In this document: positions 35,659 to 43,367 of the stretch, one piece after another | Position numbering within the stretch: the first letter of the stretch is position 1 | How the letters are laid out: the number at the start of each line of letters is the position of its first letter | NCBI RefSeq assembly: GCF_035974275.1 | Contig: NZ_CP142422.1 | Coordinates: 4,774,001 to 4,838,000, forward strand | DNA: 64,000 nt | DNA from: Chryseobacterium sp. MYb264 | Lineage (GTDB): Bacteria; Bacteroidota; Bacteroidia; Flavobacteriales; Weeksellaceae | Direction of reading: 5' to 3' | Translations under genes and position numbers: made by a program | Notes under the pieces: generated by a model | What the model saw: the letters and a program-made list of their open reading frames with translations, nothing else | Told to the model about the DNA's origin: nothing | The model's database searches: none

Positions 35659-35797
35659 CCGGCTGAAACCCCTAGCCCCGATTGCAGCGGATACCCCGCA
35701 ACTGGGTTGGAGGGTTTGAGAGAAGGAGGGTTTAGAAGTGGAGAGCGTTGGCGAGCTTTGGGGTGAGGAGTATGAGCGGAAAGCGGGAGTAAGCTCC
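35659..35797. repeat. GC-rich intergenic module
   Basis: Markedly GC- and purine-rich compared with its surroundings (cctagccccgattgcagcgg, gggttggagggtttgaga, gcggaaagcgggag). I recall similar sequences between genes of other flavobacteria, suggesting a dispersed family. CTCCCGCTTT in its complement also occurs at about 38970. No protein is evident. Confidence 0.45.
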
Positions 35798-35807
35798 AAA
35801 TAAAAAA

Positions 35808-35829
35808 AAACAGTTCAAATGAACTGTTT
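35808..35829 (-). terminator. Terminator of the small lipoprotein gene
   Basis: AACAGTTCA/TGAACTGTT overlapping the stop codon; on the minus strand it is followed by a run of T's (35801-35810 read in complement). Confidence 0.8.
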
Positions 35830-36181
35830 ATCGGTTGGTAAGAAGGATAGATCTGCCGTTTCGGGTGGTGAGCTTTTTCTCTTCTGAAAATAATTTTGTC
35901 CTTATAATAAGCCGGTCTTCATGCTCGGAAATGGTATAAGTATTAGAGGTAAAAAGCGCATCATCTATAGAATGTTCAAACAATTTCGTGGAATCTGACT
36001 CTATAACAGAATAGAAATCTACTTTATAATCATCAATTCCTGTCTGATAATACTTGTAAATAATCTTTTCGTTCAGGTCGCTCGAAATAATTTTGGTTTC
36101 GATGAAATTGCTCTGTTCCAGGAAAGAACAGCTTTGCAGTAGTAATGCAGGAAATAATAAAAGGTAAAAATGTTTTTTCAT
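35828..36181 (-). CDS. Small lipoprotein of unknown function
   Basis: 117 residues from ATG 36181. Signal peptide MKKHFYLLLFPALLLQSC gives lipobox LLQSC with Cys at residue 18. The mature part is polar and beta-rich (IIYKYYQTGIDDYKVDFYSV) with no recognised domain. Divergent from the LytS-like kinase gene, sharing a 187-bp control region that contains the repeat site at 36299. A perfect -7 element lies 17 bp from the start. It could belong to the same regulon. Confidence 0.7.
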   Translation of the reverse strand: MKKHFYLLLFPALLLQSCSFLEQSNFIETKIISSDLNEKIIYKYYQTGIDDYKVDFYSVIESDSTKLFEHSIDDALFTSNTYTISEHEDRLIIRTKLFSEEKKLTTRNGRSILLTNR

Positions 36182-36198
36182 AGTGATTTTGGTTTTAT

Positions 36199-36206
36199 CA
36201 AATGTA
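36199..36206 (-). promoter_or_regulatory. -7 element of the lipoprotein gene at 35828
   Basis: TACATTTG on the minus strand, matching TAnnTTTG, 17 bp before ATG 36181. No suitably spaced TTG was found. Confidence 0.5.
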
Positions 36207-36298
36207 ATCAATGTTAAAGAGCTGACTGTTAACAGAATTTCAATTAATATTAAGATTCTGTCACCAACTTACGCTATGATGAGAAGATCGTGTCATCC

Positions 36299-36328
36299 AC
36301 TTGGTGAACGTCTGATTTCACTTGGTGA
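36299..36328. promoter_or_regulatory. Candidate LytTR-type operator, copy 2 (kinase/LytTR operon)
   Basis: ACTTGGTGA at 36299-36307 and 36320-36328, 21-bp period, with GTGAA/TTTCAC inverted inside. A further reversed half-site, TCACCAACT, is at 36261-36269. The site ends 28 bp before the -7 element of the kinase gene, the same spacing as at the SIMPL operon. LytTR regulators bind 9-bp direct repeats separated by about 12 bp, which is this layout. Confidence 0.65.
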
Positions 36329-36356
36329 ATCTTTTCGTAATACATTAGTATATACC

Positions 36357-36364
36357 TATCTTTG
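36357..36364 (+). promoter_or_regulatory. -7 element of the LytS-like kinase gene
   Basis: TATCTTTG, four bases before ATG 36369. The 15-mer TATCTTTGTTGTATG is identical to that at the esterase start (20888-20874, minus strand). Confidence 0.6.
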
Positions 36365-36368
36365 TTGT

Positions 36369-38159
36369 ATGAAAAGGGTCGCATTTTTTATCGTGTTTTT
36401 CTTTTTGTCTGGGAATATTGTATATGCTCAAATGGAGAAGCCTGTCGAAGACATCCAGAAACAGTCTGTAAAGCTGCGAAAAGCTGTGGATTCAAGGGAT
36501 GAATCTGCACAGGCCAATTCTTATTACAGTATCGGCGAAACATTCTTTAATGATGGAAATTTTCAGAAAAGCGAGGAGTATTACACGAAAGCGAAAAATA
36601 TTTATGAGAAAATTAATGACAAACCGAATATTGAAAAAGTAAGCAGGAAATTAGCTCAATCTCAGGAAAAGCAGAATAAAATTACGCCGGCTATCAGCAA
36701 TTACAACCGCGCCGCACGGGTAGGTTCATCGAGAAGCAAAAGTAAAGCAGTCAACTCTAATGATGTGGCAAGACTTTCCACAAGTTCTCCCGAAGCTAAA
36801 GAAGAAGCGATTTTAAGCAATATTCAATTGAATGAAAACGAAAAGGATAAAGGTGATCTGGCGGCAAGTTACAGCCAGATGGCAGATGTAAATATTCAGC
36901 AGAATAATATTCCTAAAGCGGAGTCCAATCTCAACAATGCCTATGAGATTTCAAAAAAAGAGGCTCCAACGCAAGCCTTGGAAATTAATAAGAAACTGAC
37001 CGACTTTTATATTGAAAATAAAAAATTCGACAAAGCAATTGAAGCAAAAAAGACAGTTTTAAAGGAAGATTTCGTTAAAGAAAATTCTAAAAAAGAGGTT
37101 GAACAAATTCAAGAGTTAGCAGATATTTATATTAAAAAAAATGATCCCCAGGAAGCCATTGATTTATTAAAAAAATCCTACGGAATCGCGTTGGAAAAAG
37201 GGCATACTTTGGAAGCTCAGAAAAGTGTAAAAAAATTAGACAGCCTTTATAATGTTTCTGAAAATACAGATGCTTCGGTGAAATTATATCGTGATTTTTT
37301 AGGAAAGTTGCCAGATTTGGTTTCAAAAGATAAAAGTCTGGTCGATGAAAAAATCTTGGAAGATACCGAACAGAGAATCGCCCAATTAGAAAAGGAAAAG
37401 CAATTAAAAGATGAATTGATTCGTAAGAAAAATGTCTTTAACTACAGTTTAATTTTTGCATTAATTATTCTGATTGGATTAATAATTTTCATTTTCAGAA
37501 CCTTGAAAAAAGTTCAGATCAAGAATAAAAAAATTGCGTTGCAATCGCTTCGCCGTGAGATGAATCCGCATTTTATTTTTAACAGCTTAAATTCTGTCAA
37601 TCATTTTATTGCGACGAATAACGAACTGGAAGCCAATCAATATTTAACCAGATTTTCAAAGTTAATGCGTGGTGTCATGGAAAATTCTACGGAAGATTTC
37701 ATTCCATTTCAGCAGGAATTAGATTTGCTTCAAAACTATTTAGCATTGGAAAAAACGCGCTTCGCGGATAAATTTGATTTTGAAATTGATGTGGATGAAT
37801 CTTTAAATACTCAAAGTCTAAAAGTTCCCGGAATGCTGGTACAGCCATTTCTCGAAAACGCAATCTGGCACGGACTTCGTTACAGAACAAACAAAGGATT
37901 TTTGAAACTGAATTTCGAAAAACAGGAGCAATTTTTAAAAATTACGATTGAAGATAACGGAATCGGAATTGAGGAAAGCAAAAAACAAAAAACAGAACAT
38001 CAAAAAGCCAGAAAGGGTCGCGGAATGAAAAATACGCTGGAAAGAATTGCTTTGCTGAATGATTTGTATAAGCAGGAAATTCAATGTAAAATCACTGATA
38101 AAAAAGATGCACAAGGTGTTCTTGTTGAAGTACGTTATAAAGCGATTAATAATCTATAA
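36369..38159 (+). CDS. LytS/YehU-like sensor histidine kinase with TPR sensor region
   Basis: About 596 residues from ATG 36369, where a signal peptide begins (MKRVAFFIVFFFLSGNIVYA); the long upstream frame overlaps promoter elements. TPR-type helical repeats occupy about 25-340, a coiled coil leads to one membrane segment (about 360-380), and the cytoplasmic kinase follows. His_kinase motif: REMNPHFIFNSLNSVNHF with the phosphoacceptor His. ATPase: QPFLENAIWHGLRYR and IEDNGIGIEES. It pairs with the LytTR regulator 50 bp downstream. The signal is unknown; TPRs suggest protein binding in the periplasm. Confidence 0.92.
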   Translation: MKRVAFFIVFFFLSGNIVYAQMEKPVEDIQKQSVKLRKAVDSRDESAQANSYYSIGETFFNDGNFQKSEEYYTKAKNIYEKINDKPNIEKVSRKLAQSQEKQNKITPAISNYNRAARVGSSRSKSKAVNSNDVARLSTSSPEAKEEAILSNIQLNENEKDKGDLAASYSQMADVNIQQNNIPKAESNLNNAYEISKKEAPTQALEINKKLTDFYIENKKFDKAIEAKKTVLKEDFVKENSKKEVEQIQELADIYIKKNDPQEAIDLLKKSYGIALEKGHTLEAQKSVKKLDSLYNVSENTDASVKLYRDFLGKLPDLVSKDKSLVDEKILEDTEQRIAQLEKEKQLKDELIRKKNVFNYSLIFALIILIGLIIFIFRTLKKVQIKNKKIALQSLRREMNPHFIFNSLNSVNHFIATNNELEANQYLTRFSKLMRGVMENSTEDFIPFQQELDLLQNYLALEKTRFADKFDFEIDVDESLNTQSLKVPGMLVQPFLENAIWHGLRYRTNKGFLKLNFEKQEQFLKITIEDNGIGIEESKKQKTEHQKARKGRGMKNTLERIALLNDLYKQEIQCKITDKKDAQGVLVEVRYKAINNL

Positions 38160-38208
38160 ACGTCAACAACCTGCAACCTAAAACCTACTATCTATAACCT
38201 AGAAAATT

Positions 38209-38943
38209 ATGAAAATAAAAGCCGTAATCGTAGACGACGAAGTCATTGCAAGAGATGTTTTGAGGAATTATCTCACAAAATATTGTCCGCAGGTTGAGAT
38301 TTTGGGTGAAGCTGAAAACATTAAGGAAGCCGTTCCTCTGATCGCGGAAAAACAACCTCAATTGGTTTTTTTAGATGTGGAAATGCCTTTCGGAAACGCA
38401 TTTGATGTTTTGGAAGCAACGAAAGATTTTTCTTACGAAACCATTTTCATTACGGCGTTTTCGCAATATTCTTTGCAGGCTTTGAACAAATCGGCGAGTT
38501 ATTATATTTTAAAACCCATCGATATTCAGGAACTGATTTTGGCGGTCAATAAAGTTGCCGAAAGTTTAGAAAATAAAGAAGAACTCAACAGAAATAAAAT
38601 TCTCCTTGAAAATTTAAAGTTAAAACCTGAAAAACAACAGTTAATTCTTCCAACATTACAAGGTTTTGATGTCGTGAAAACTGAAGATATTATGCGACTT
38701 CAGGCTGATGGAAATTTCACACAAGTTTATCTGACAGACGGTTCAAAGAAAATGGTCTGCCGATTTTTAAAGCATTTTGATGACTTGCTGGAAAACCCTT
38801 TTGTGAGAGTTCACCGTTCGCATATCATCAATACCAATTTTGTGAAATCGTACCATAAAAGCGGAACGGCAACCCTTTCTGATAACACCGAAATCGAAGT
38901 TTCCGGAAGTTTCAAAGATAATTTCCTGAAAGTTTTTTCTTAA
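38209..38943 (+). CDS. LytTR response regulator
   Basis: 244 residues. Receiver (1-120): VIVDDE acidic pair, phosphoacceptor Asp in LVFLDVEMPFG (about residue 57) and Lys in YYILKPID. LytTR DNA-binding domain (about 140-244): EDIMRLQADGNFTQVYLTDG and FVRVHRSHIINTNFV. LytTR proteins bind 9-bp direct repeats; the matching repeats at 36299 and 35600 are its likely sites, implying autoregulation and control of the SIMPL-vWA operon. Second gene of the kinase operon. Confidence 0.93.
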   Translation: MKIKAVIVDDEVIARDVLRNYLTKYCPQVEILGEAENIKEAVPLIAEKQPQLVFLDVEMPFGNAFDVLEATKDFSYETIFITAFSQYSLQALNKSASYYILKPIDIQELILAVNKVAESLENKEELNRNKILLENLKLKPEKQQLILPTLQGFDVVKTEDIMRLQADGNFTQVYLTDGSKKMVCRFLKHFDDLLENPFVRVHRSHIINTNFVKSYHKSGTATLSDNTEIEVSGSFKDNFLKVFS

Positions 38944-38948
38944 TTTTT

Positions 38949-39018
38949 GGGCAGCTTTTTCCGCCTTCCGCTCCCGCTTTTTTGTTTCACAAAAAGAGCT
39001 CCGCTCAAGTCGGGCTGC
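38949..39018. repeat. GC-rich hairpin module after the LytTR gene
   Basis: GGGCAGC near 38949 and CGGGCTGC ending at 39018 bracket a CTTTTTGT-TTC-ACAAAAAG hairpin and ttccgctcccgctttt. Probably the operon terminator. I recall related sequences at many flavobacterial gene ends. A further repeat-like phrase (gcgaactta...ttagcgcc...gcgtta) follows at 39097-39152. Confidence 0.45.
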
Positions 39019-39227
39019 AACGATTCGACATTAAAAGCATAGGTTTTCCAAGAAAATTAGAGATAATACTTAGTGATCTTATTTAAGTGAAACGCCTTTG
39101 CGAACTTAGAAAAGTTTAGTAGTCAAAAAAATCTTAGCGCCCATTGCGTTAAAAACAAAAGAGTTTTAGCAAAAAATTAAGGCATCATTTTTGAACTTTT
39201 CAGACCAATTACACAAAATATTCTATT

Positions 39228-39767
39228 ATGAAAACCCTTCAAAAAATAGCAATTCCCATTTCTTTGGGTGTTTTAGGACTTATTATTTTCAATTCATGTT
39301 CAGTGGGGATTCCAAAAGGAGCAACGGCAGTTCAAAATTTTAATTCAGAAAAATATCTCGGAAGATGGTACGAAATTGCCCGTTTCGACTATAGATTCGA
39401 GAAAAATATGGATAACGTAACCGCAACATATTCTAAAAATCCGAATGGAACTATTCGTGTTGATAATAAAGGCTATAATTACGTTAAAAAAGAATGGAAA
39501 GAATCTATTGGAGAAGCGAAATTTGTAAACGAACCAACTGAAGCCAGATTAAAAGTTTCTTTTTTTAAACCTATTTGGGCAGGCTACAATGTGATTGATA
39601 TTGATGAAGACTATCAATATGCTTTGGTAGTCGGAAACAGCACTAAATATATCTGGATTTTATCCCGTACAAAAGAAATTCCTGAAAGTATTAAACAGCG
39701 ATTTTTAGAAAAAGCGAAGAATATTGGGTATAAAACAGAGGATTTGATTTGGGTGAAACATGATTAG
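39228..39767 (+). CDS. blc: Outer-membrane lipocalin (Blc family)
   Basis: 179 residues. Lipobox IIFNSC with Cys near residue 24, so a lipoprotein. Lipocalin signature KYLGRWYEIARFDYRFEKNM (GxW motif) and later ALVVGNSTKYIWILSRT with the conserved closing R. Blc-type lipocalins bind lysophospholipids or fatty acids during envelope stress. Monocistronic, with a terminator at 39785. Confidence 0.93.
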   Translation: MKTLQKIAIPISLGVLGLIIFNSCSVGIPKGATAVQNFNSEKYLGRWYEIARFDYRFEKNMDNVTATYSKNPNGTIRVDNKGYNYVKKEWKESIGEAKFVNEPTEARLKVSFFKPIWAGYNVIDIDEDYQYALVVGNSTKYIWILSRTKEIPESIKQRFLEKAKNIGYKTEDLIWVKHD

Positions 39768-39784
39768 GCTTTTGCAAGAAATGA

Positions 39785-39807
39785 AATGACGAAGCAGTCA
39801 TTTTTTT
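39785..39807 (+). terminator. blc terminator
   Basis: AATGAC-GAAGCA-GTCATT followed by T's. Confidence 0.6.
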
Positions 39808-39845
39808 AACCTAAATAAATATTAAAGTATTAAACCACCCCGTCA

Positions 39846-39886
39846 AAAATTCTTACGAATTTTCGTCACCCCTCAAAAGGAGGGGA
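39846..39886. repeat. Two-hairpin intergenic module
   Basis: AAAATTC-TTAC-GAATTTT (39846-39863) and CCCCTC-AAAA-GGAGGGG (about 39869-39886). I recall this kind of sequence, preceded by ccaccccgtc, as recurrent between flavobacterial genes. It may serve as terminator for the leftward gene at 39923. Confidence 0.4.
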
Positions 39887-39922
39887 GTTTTTATTATATA
39901 TGTTATATTAGACGTTAGGTAA

Positions 39923-40399
39923 TTAATTCAGATTTCTATATTCCTTCCATTCCTCGTAACGATGATTAATAGCCAGTTGCATTAGATCATAATTGTCGTA
40001 GGTATCTTCAATATGATAAAATGTTTCATATTCATAATCGTTTTCTTCGGCTTTAGCATCAAAAATATTCACGTAATCATCGGCAAACGAACTGTATCTG
40101 TTTCCAAAATCAGTTTCGTCTTTATAATAATCCTGTGCAAAAGCATTTCCCAATTCATTCAAGTCATATTCGGAAAATTTCCCGTCCATAGAATCCATGA
40201 TAAATTCTGCTCCGGTAATTTCTCTTCGCATTAATTTTTCAATTTCCTCTTCGCCATCTTCTTTCAGTTCGTCTGAAATCAAATCATTCTGAATACACCA
40301 ATTCAGGAACATTCCGGTGTGTGTAGCTCCGTTTTTTTCAGGAAGACCTTCGGGAAAATCGCCGCCATAATGCCAGGAAGCATCGTCATATTTAGACAT
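39923..40399 (-). CDS. Conserved acidic protein, DUF7832-like
   Basis: 158 residues, strongly acidic, cytoplasmic. The N-terminal KYDDASWHYGGDFPEGLP followed by NGATHTGMFLNW matches an uncharacterised conserved domain that I recall as DUF7832. Homologues can occur near contact-dependent toxins, which would suggest an immunity-type role, but no toxin gene is adjacent. Function is unknown. Confidence 0.6.
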   Translation of the reverse strand: MSKYDDASWHYGGDFPEGLPEKNGATHTGMFLNWCIQNDLISDELKEDGEEEIEKLMRREITGAEFIMDSMDGKFSEYDLNELGNAFAQDYYKDETDFGNRYSSFADDYVNIFDAKAEENDYEYETFYHIEDTYDNYDLMQLAINHRYEEWKEYRNLN

Positions 40400-40500
40400 A
40401 TTATTTACATTATATTTTAAAACTTCATTTCAAAGATATAAAAAATCGTGTTGTTTCTTTATCGTAATATGATTTTAACTCAAACTGAAAAATAATTCAT

Positions 40501-40509
40501 TATGTATCA
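40501..40509 (+). promoter_or_regulatory. Possible AraC site TATGTATCA (1 of 2)
   Basis: The 9-mer TATGTATCA lies 37 bp before the AraC gene and again at 41468-41476, upstream of the SDR genes. Shared position relative to regulator and presumed target suggests an operator; statistically weak. Confidence 0.25.
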
Positions 40510-40546
40510 AAATATTAGTATCTTTTCAATATAAAATACATTATTG

Positions 40547-41467
40547 ATGCAAAGTGATGTTCTTGTTTTTCATTCCATTCAGGATTTGTATAAAAGCATA
40601 GATATTTGGGAACCGGAAAGTCTTGAATTCGATTGCCACCGCTATGAAGTTTCGATGAATAAAGTAAAGCGTACAATGTTGCCTTACCGAAATATGTTTT
40701 ATCAGATCTCTTTATTTAAATACGGTGTTCAGGATATTAAGGTAAATTCAAAGCCTTATACGATGGATGAAGGAACTTTATTTTTTTCAACATCAGGAAA
40801 TGTTCAGTCTTGGGAAATTATTGAAGATCTTACAGGTTTTGTAATGTTTTTTTCTTCTACATTTTTATCATCATCAATCATAAACAGCCGAATTTTAGAA
40901 AACTTTCCATTTTTTGGAGTTGATTCTAATATTGTCATAAAAGTCAATGCAGATCAATTCGCAAAATTAAGTTCAATTTATAATGAAATTTTAGAAGAGC
41001 TTTCCGGTGATTATTTCGGAAAATGGGAGATTATACGTTCATTGTTACTGTTGATTATGCATCAGTCGTCTAGAATTTATTATTCAAAAGATGATTCGGA
41101 GCCGGATATTATAGATTCTCAAAGGCATATTGTAAAGAAGTTTCAGACGCTTTTATCGCAGCATTATGAACAATTATATTTAGGTAGGGATGTATCGTTG
41201 AAAATTGCGAGCGATTATGCCTCGGAATTATACATTCACCCGAATTATCTGAATCAGGTGACTAAAAAAGTATTGGGGAAAACGGCAAGCAGCTTAATTA
41301 AAGAGAAAACGATTCACGAAGCAAAAGTCTTATTATATCAAACCAATTTTTCGATTTCTGAAATTGCTTATAAATTAGGCTTTGAAACCAACACGTATTT
41401 CAGTCGGTTTTTTAAAAAAGAGACCGGAAAAACGCCATCCGAATACAAAAACTCACCGAATCTTTGA
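40547..41467 (+). CDS. AraC-family regulator
   Basis: About 306 residues from ATG 40547 (a TTG one codon upstream is also in frame). N-terminal AraC-type ligand domain (about 30-160) and C-terminal double HTH (about 205-305: YASELYIHPNYLNQVTKKVL, then AYKLGFETNTYFSRFFKK). Two SDR genes follow on the same strand 86 bp downstream with their own -7 element, the usual arrangement for an activator beside its target. Confidence 0.9.
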   Translation: MQSDVLVFHSIQDLYKSIDIWEPESLEFDCHRYEVSMNKVKRTMLPYRNMFYQISLFKYGVQDIKVNSKPYTMDEGTLFFSTSGNVQSWEIIEDLTGFVMFFSSTFLSSSIINSRILENFPFFGVDSNIVIKVNADQFAKLSSIYNEILEELSGDYFGKWEIIRSLLLLIMHQSSRIYYSKDDSEPDIIDSQRHIVKKFQTLLSQHYEQLYLGRDVSLKIASDYASELYIHPNYLNQVTKKVLGKTASSLIKEKTIHEAKVLLYQTNFSISEIAYKLGFETNTYFSRFFKKETGKTPSEYKNSPNL

Positions 41468-41519
41468 TATGTATCATTCATGCTTTGGTTTGTATTAACG
41501 GTCGCGATGTCATCACATA

Positions 41520-41527
41520 TACCTTTG
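41520..41527 (+). promoter_or_regulatory. -7 element upstream of the SDR pair
   Basis: TACCTTTG, 26 bp before ATG 41554. The possible AraC site TATGTATCA is at 41468-41476, about 43 bp upstream. Confidence 0.5.
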
Positions 41528-41553
41528 TACCATCATCTTAAAGATAAAAACAA

Positions 41554-42444
41554 ATGAAAAAAACAATTTTAATTACCGGAAGCAGCAGCGGATTTGGAAA
41601 AGTAATAGCTAAAACACTGGCTTCAGCAGGACATAAGATTTTTGCAACGATGAGAGGAGTGGAAGGGAAAAATAAAGAAGTTGCATCTGAGCTTGAAGTT
41701 TGGGCAGCGACAAATAAGGCAGATTTAGAAGTGGTTGAAATGGATATTCTTGACGATCATTCTGTAAACAATGCCGTTAAATATGCGCTTTTTACTGCAG
41801 GAAAATTAGATGTGGTAATCAACAACGCGGGAATGCTTGTTTTTGGGATCACAGAAGCTTTTACGCCGGAACAGGTGATGAATGTTTTCAATACGAATGT
41901 AGTGGGAGCGATGAGAGTGAATCGCGCGGTTCTTCCACATTTCAGAGAAAATCATGACGGGCTTATCGTTTATATCGGAAGTGTGACTTCCAGCATTATC
42001 AGTCCGTTTCAAGGGCCTTATGTGGCGAGTAAATCGGCGGAAGATAAGATTGCAGAAACTACTCATTATGAAGTGAGCAGATACGGAATCGATAGTGTAA
42101 TTATTCAGCCGGGCGCGTATACTTCAGGAACGAATCACTTCCCGGGCGCTCAGAAACCAGCAGATGAAGAAACCGTGAAGGCATATTCTTTAATTGAAGA
42201 ATTACCGGGACAATTGGTTAATAATCTTCAAAGAATCGTGGAAGAAGGAGATGAAGCGAATGTTCAGGATGTTGCTGATGCTGTTTTAAAAACGATAGAT
42301 ACACCAAAAGGACAAAGAGAATTCAGGGTGGTTATAGATCCGCAGCACCACGGTGCAGAACCGATCAATGAAGTGGTGGATAAAATGCAGTACGATTTTA
42401 TGGAAAGAATAGGGATTTCTGAATTAATGAAAGTTAAAATGTAA
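41554..42444 (+). CDS. Short-chain dehydrogenase/reductase
   Basis: 296 residues. NAD(P)-binding GSSSGFGKVIAK near the N-terminus, NNAG in VVINNAGML, catalytic Ser in YIGSVTSS and Y-x-x-x-K in GPYVASKSAEDK. Extended C-terminus with QHHGAEPINEV. Resembles oxidoreductases of unknown substrate often controlled by AraC regulators. First gene of a pair, 53 bp before the next SDR. Confidence 0.88.
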   Translation: MKKTILITGSSSGFGKVIAKTLASAGHKIFATMRGVEGKNKEVASELEVWAATNKADLEVVEMDILDDHSVNNAVKYALFTAGKLDVVINNAGMLVFGITEAFTPEQVMNVFNTNVVGAMRVNRAVLPHFRENHDGLIVYIGSVTSSIISPFQGPYVASKSAEDKIAETTHYEVSRYGIDSVIIQPGAYTSGTNHFPGAQKPADEETVKAYSLIEELPGQLVNNLQRIVEEGDEANVQDVADAVLKTIDTPKGQREFRVVIDPQHHGAEPINEVVDKMQYDFMERIGISELMKVKM

Positions 42445-42497
42445 TCAAATTTTATTTAAACCAATAAAAATCAATTTAAATCTTAAATATCACAAAT

Positions 42498-43238
42498 ATG
42501 AAACGACTAGAAAACAAAGTAGCAATCATTACAGGATCATCAAGAGGAATCGGAAAAGAAGTGGCCAAATTATTTGCCGGAGAAGGGGCAAAAGTGATCA
42601 TTAATTATGTCGGAAATAAGGCAGAAGCCGATCAGACGGTGAGTGAGATCAATGCAAGCGGAAACACGGCATTTGCCATTCAGGCGGATATCAGTAAAGT
42701 TGAAGACTGTACCAAATTATTTAACGAAACCACAAAACAATTCGGAAAAGTAGATATTTTGGTGAATAATGCAGGAATCAACATTTATAAATTACTGAAA
42801 GACGTTACGGAAGAAGATTTCGACAGATTATTCAATATCAATGTAAAAGGTACTTTTTTCATGATGAAAGAAGCGGCTACAAAATTAGAAGATAACGGAC
42901 GAATTATCAATTTTTCAACAACAATTAAAAGATTAATGGTTCCTACTTATTCAACCTACACGGCGACTAAAGCAGCTGTTGAACAGTTAACCAGAGTATT
43001 TGCCAAAGAAATCGGATCCAGAGGAATTACTGTAAATTCTGTATCTCCAGGACCGACAGACACTCCGTTGTTCCGTCAGGGAAAAACAGAGGAAGATATC
43101 AAAAAATTTGAATCTATGGCAGGATTGGGAAGACTCGGAACGCCCGAAGATATTGCGAAAGTAGTTTTACTCTTAGCTTCGGATGAAGCTTCCTGGATTT
43201 CAGGTGAAAATGTTGGAGCCAACGGTGGAGTTGCCTAA
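42498..43238 (+). CDS. SDR family oxidoreductase (FabG-like)
   Basis: 246 residues, classical SDR. GSSRGIGKEVAK cofactor motif, NNAG, Ser in INFSTTIKR and YxxxK in YSTYTATKAAV; PGPTDTPLF is the usual post-catalytic loop. Cofactor probably NADP. Likely co-transcribed with the SDR upstream and controlled by the AraC regulator; substrate unknown. Followed by a terminator. Confidence 0.9.
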   Translation: MKRLENKVAIITGSSRGIGKEVAKLFAGEGAKVIINYVGNKAEADQTVSEINASGNTAFAIQADISKVEDCTKLFNETTKQFGKVDILVNNAGINIYKLLKDVTEEDFDRLFNINVKGTFFMMKEAATKLEDNGRIINFSTTIKRLMVPTYSTYTATKAAVEQLTRVFAKEIGSRGITVNSVSPGPTDTPLFRQGKTEEDIKKFESMAGLGRLGTPEDIAKVVLLLASDEASWISGENVGANGGVA

Positions 43239-43253
43239 ATATAAACGAAAAAT

Positions 43254-43285
43254 AAAAGCAGATTTTATAAGAATCTGCTTTTTTA
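43254..43285 (+). terminator. Terminator of the SDR pair
   Basis: AAAAGCAGATT (43254-43264) and AATCTGCTTTT, followed by T's. Confidence 0.85.
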
Positions 43286-43367
43286 TGATACATAATATAA
43301 ATCAAATTTGTTTGCCCGTCATGCAGAATTTTCCGTCATTTGTAAAAAACATTTTTTCGAAAATTAT

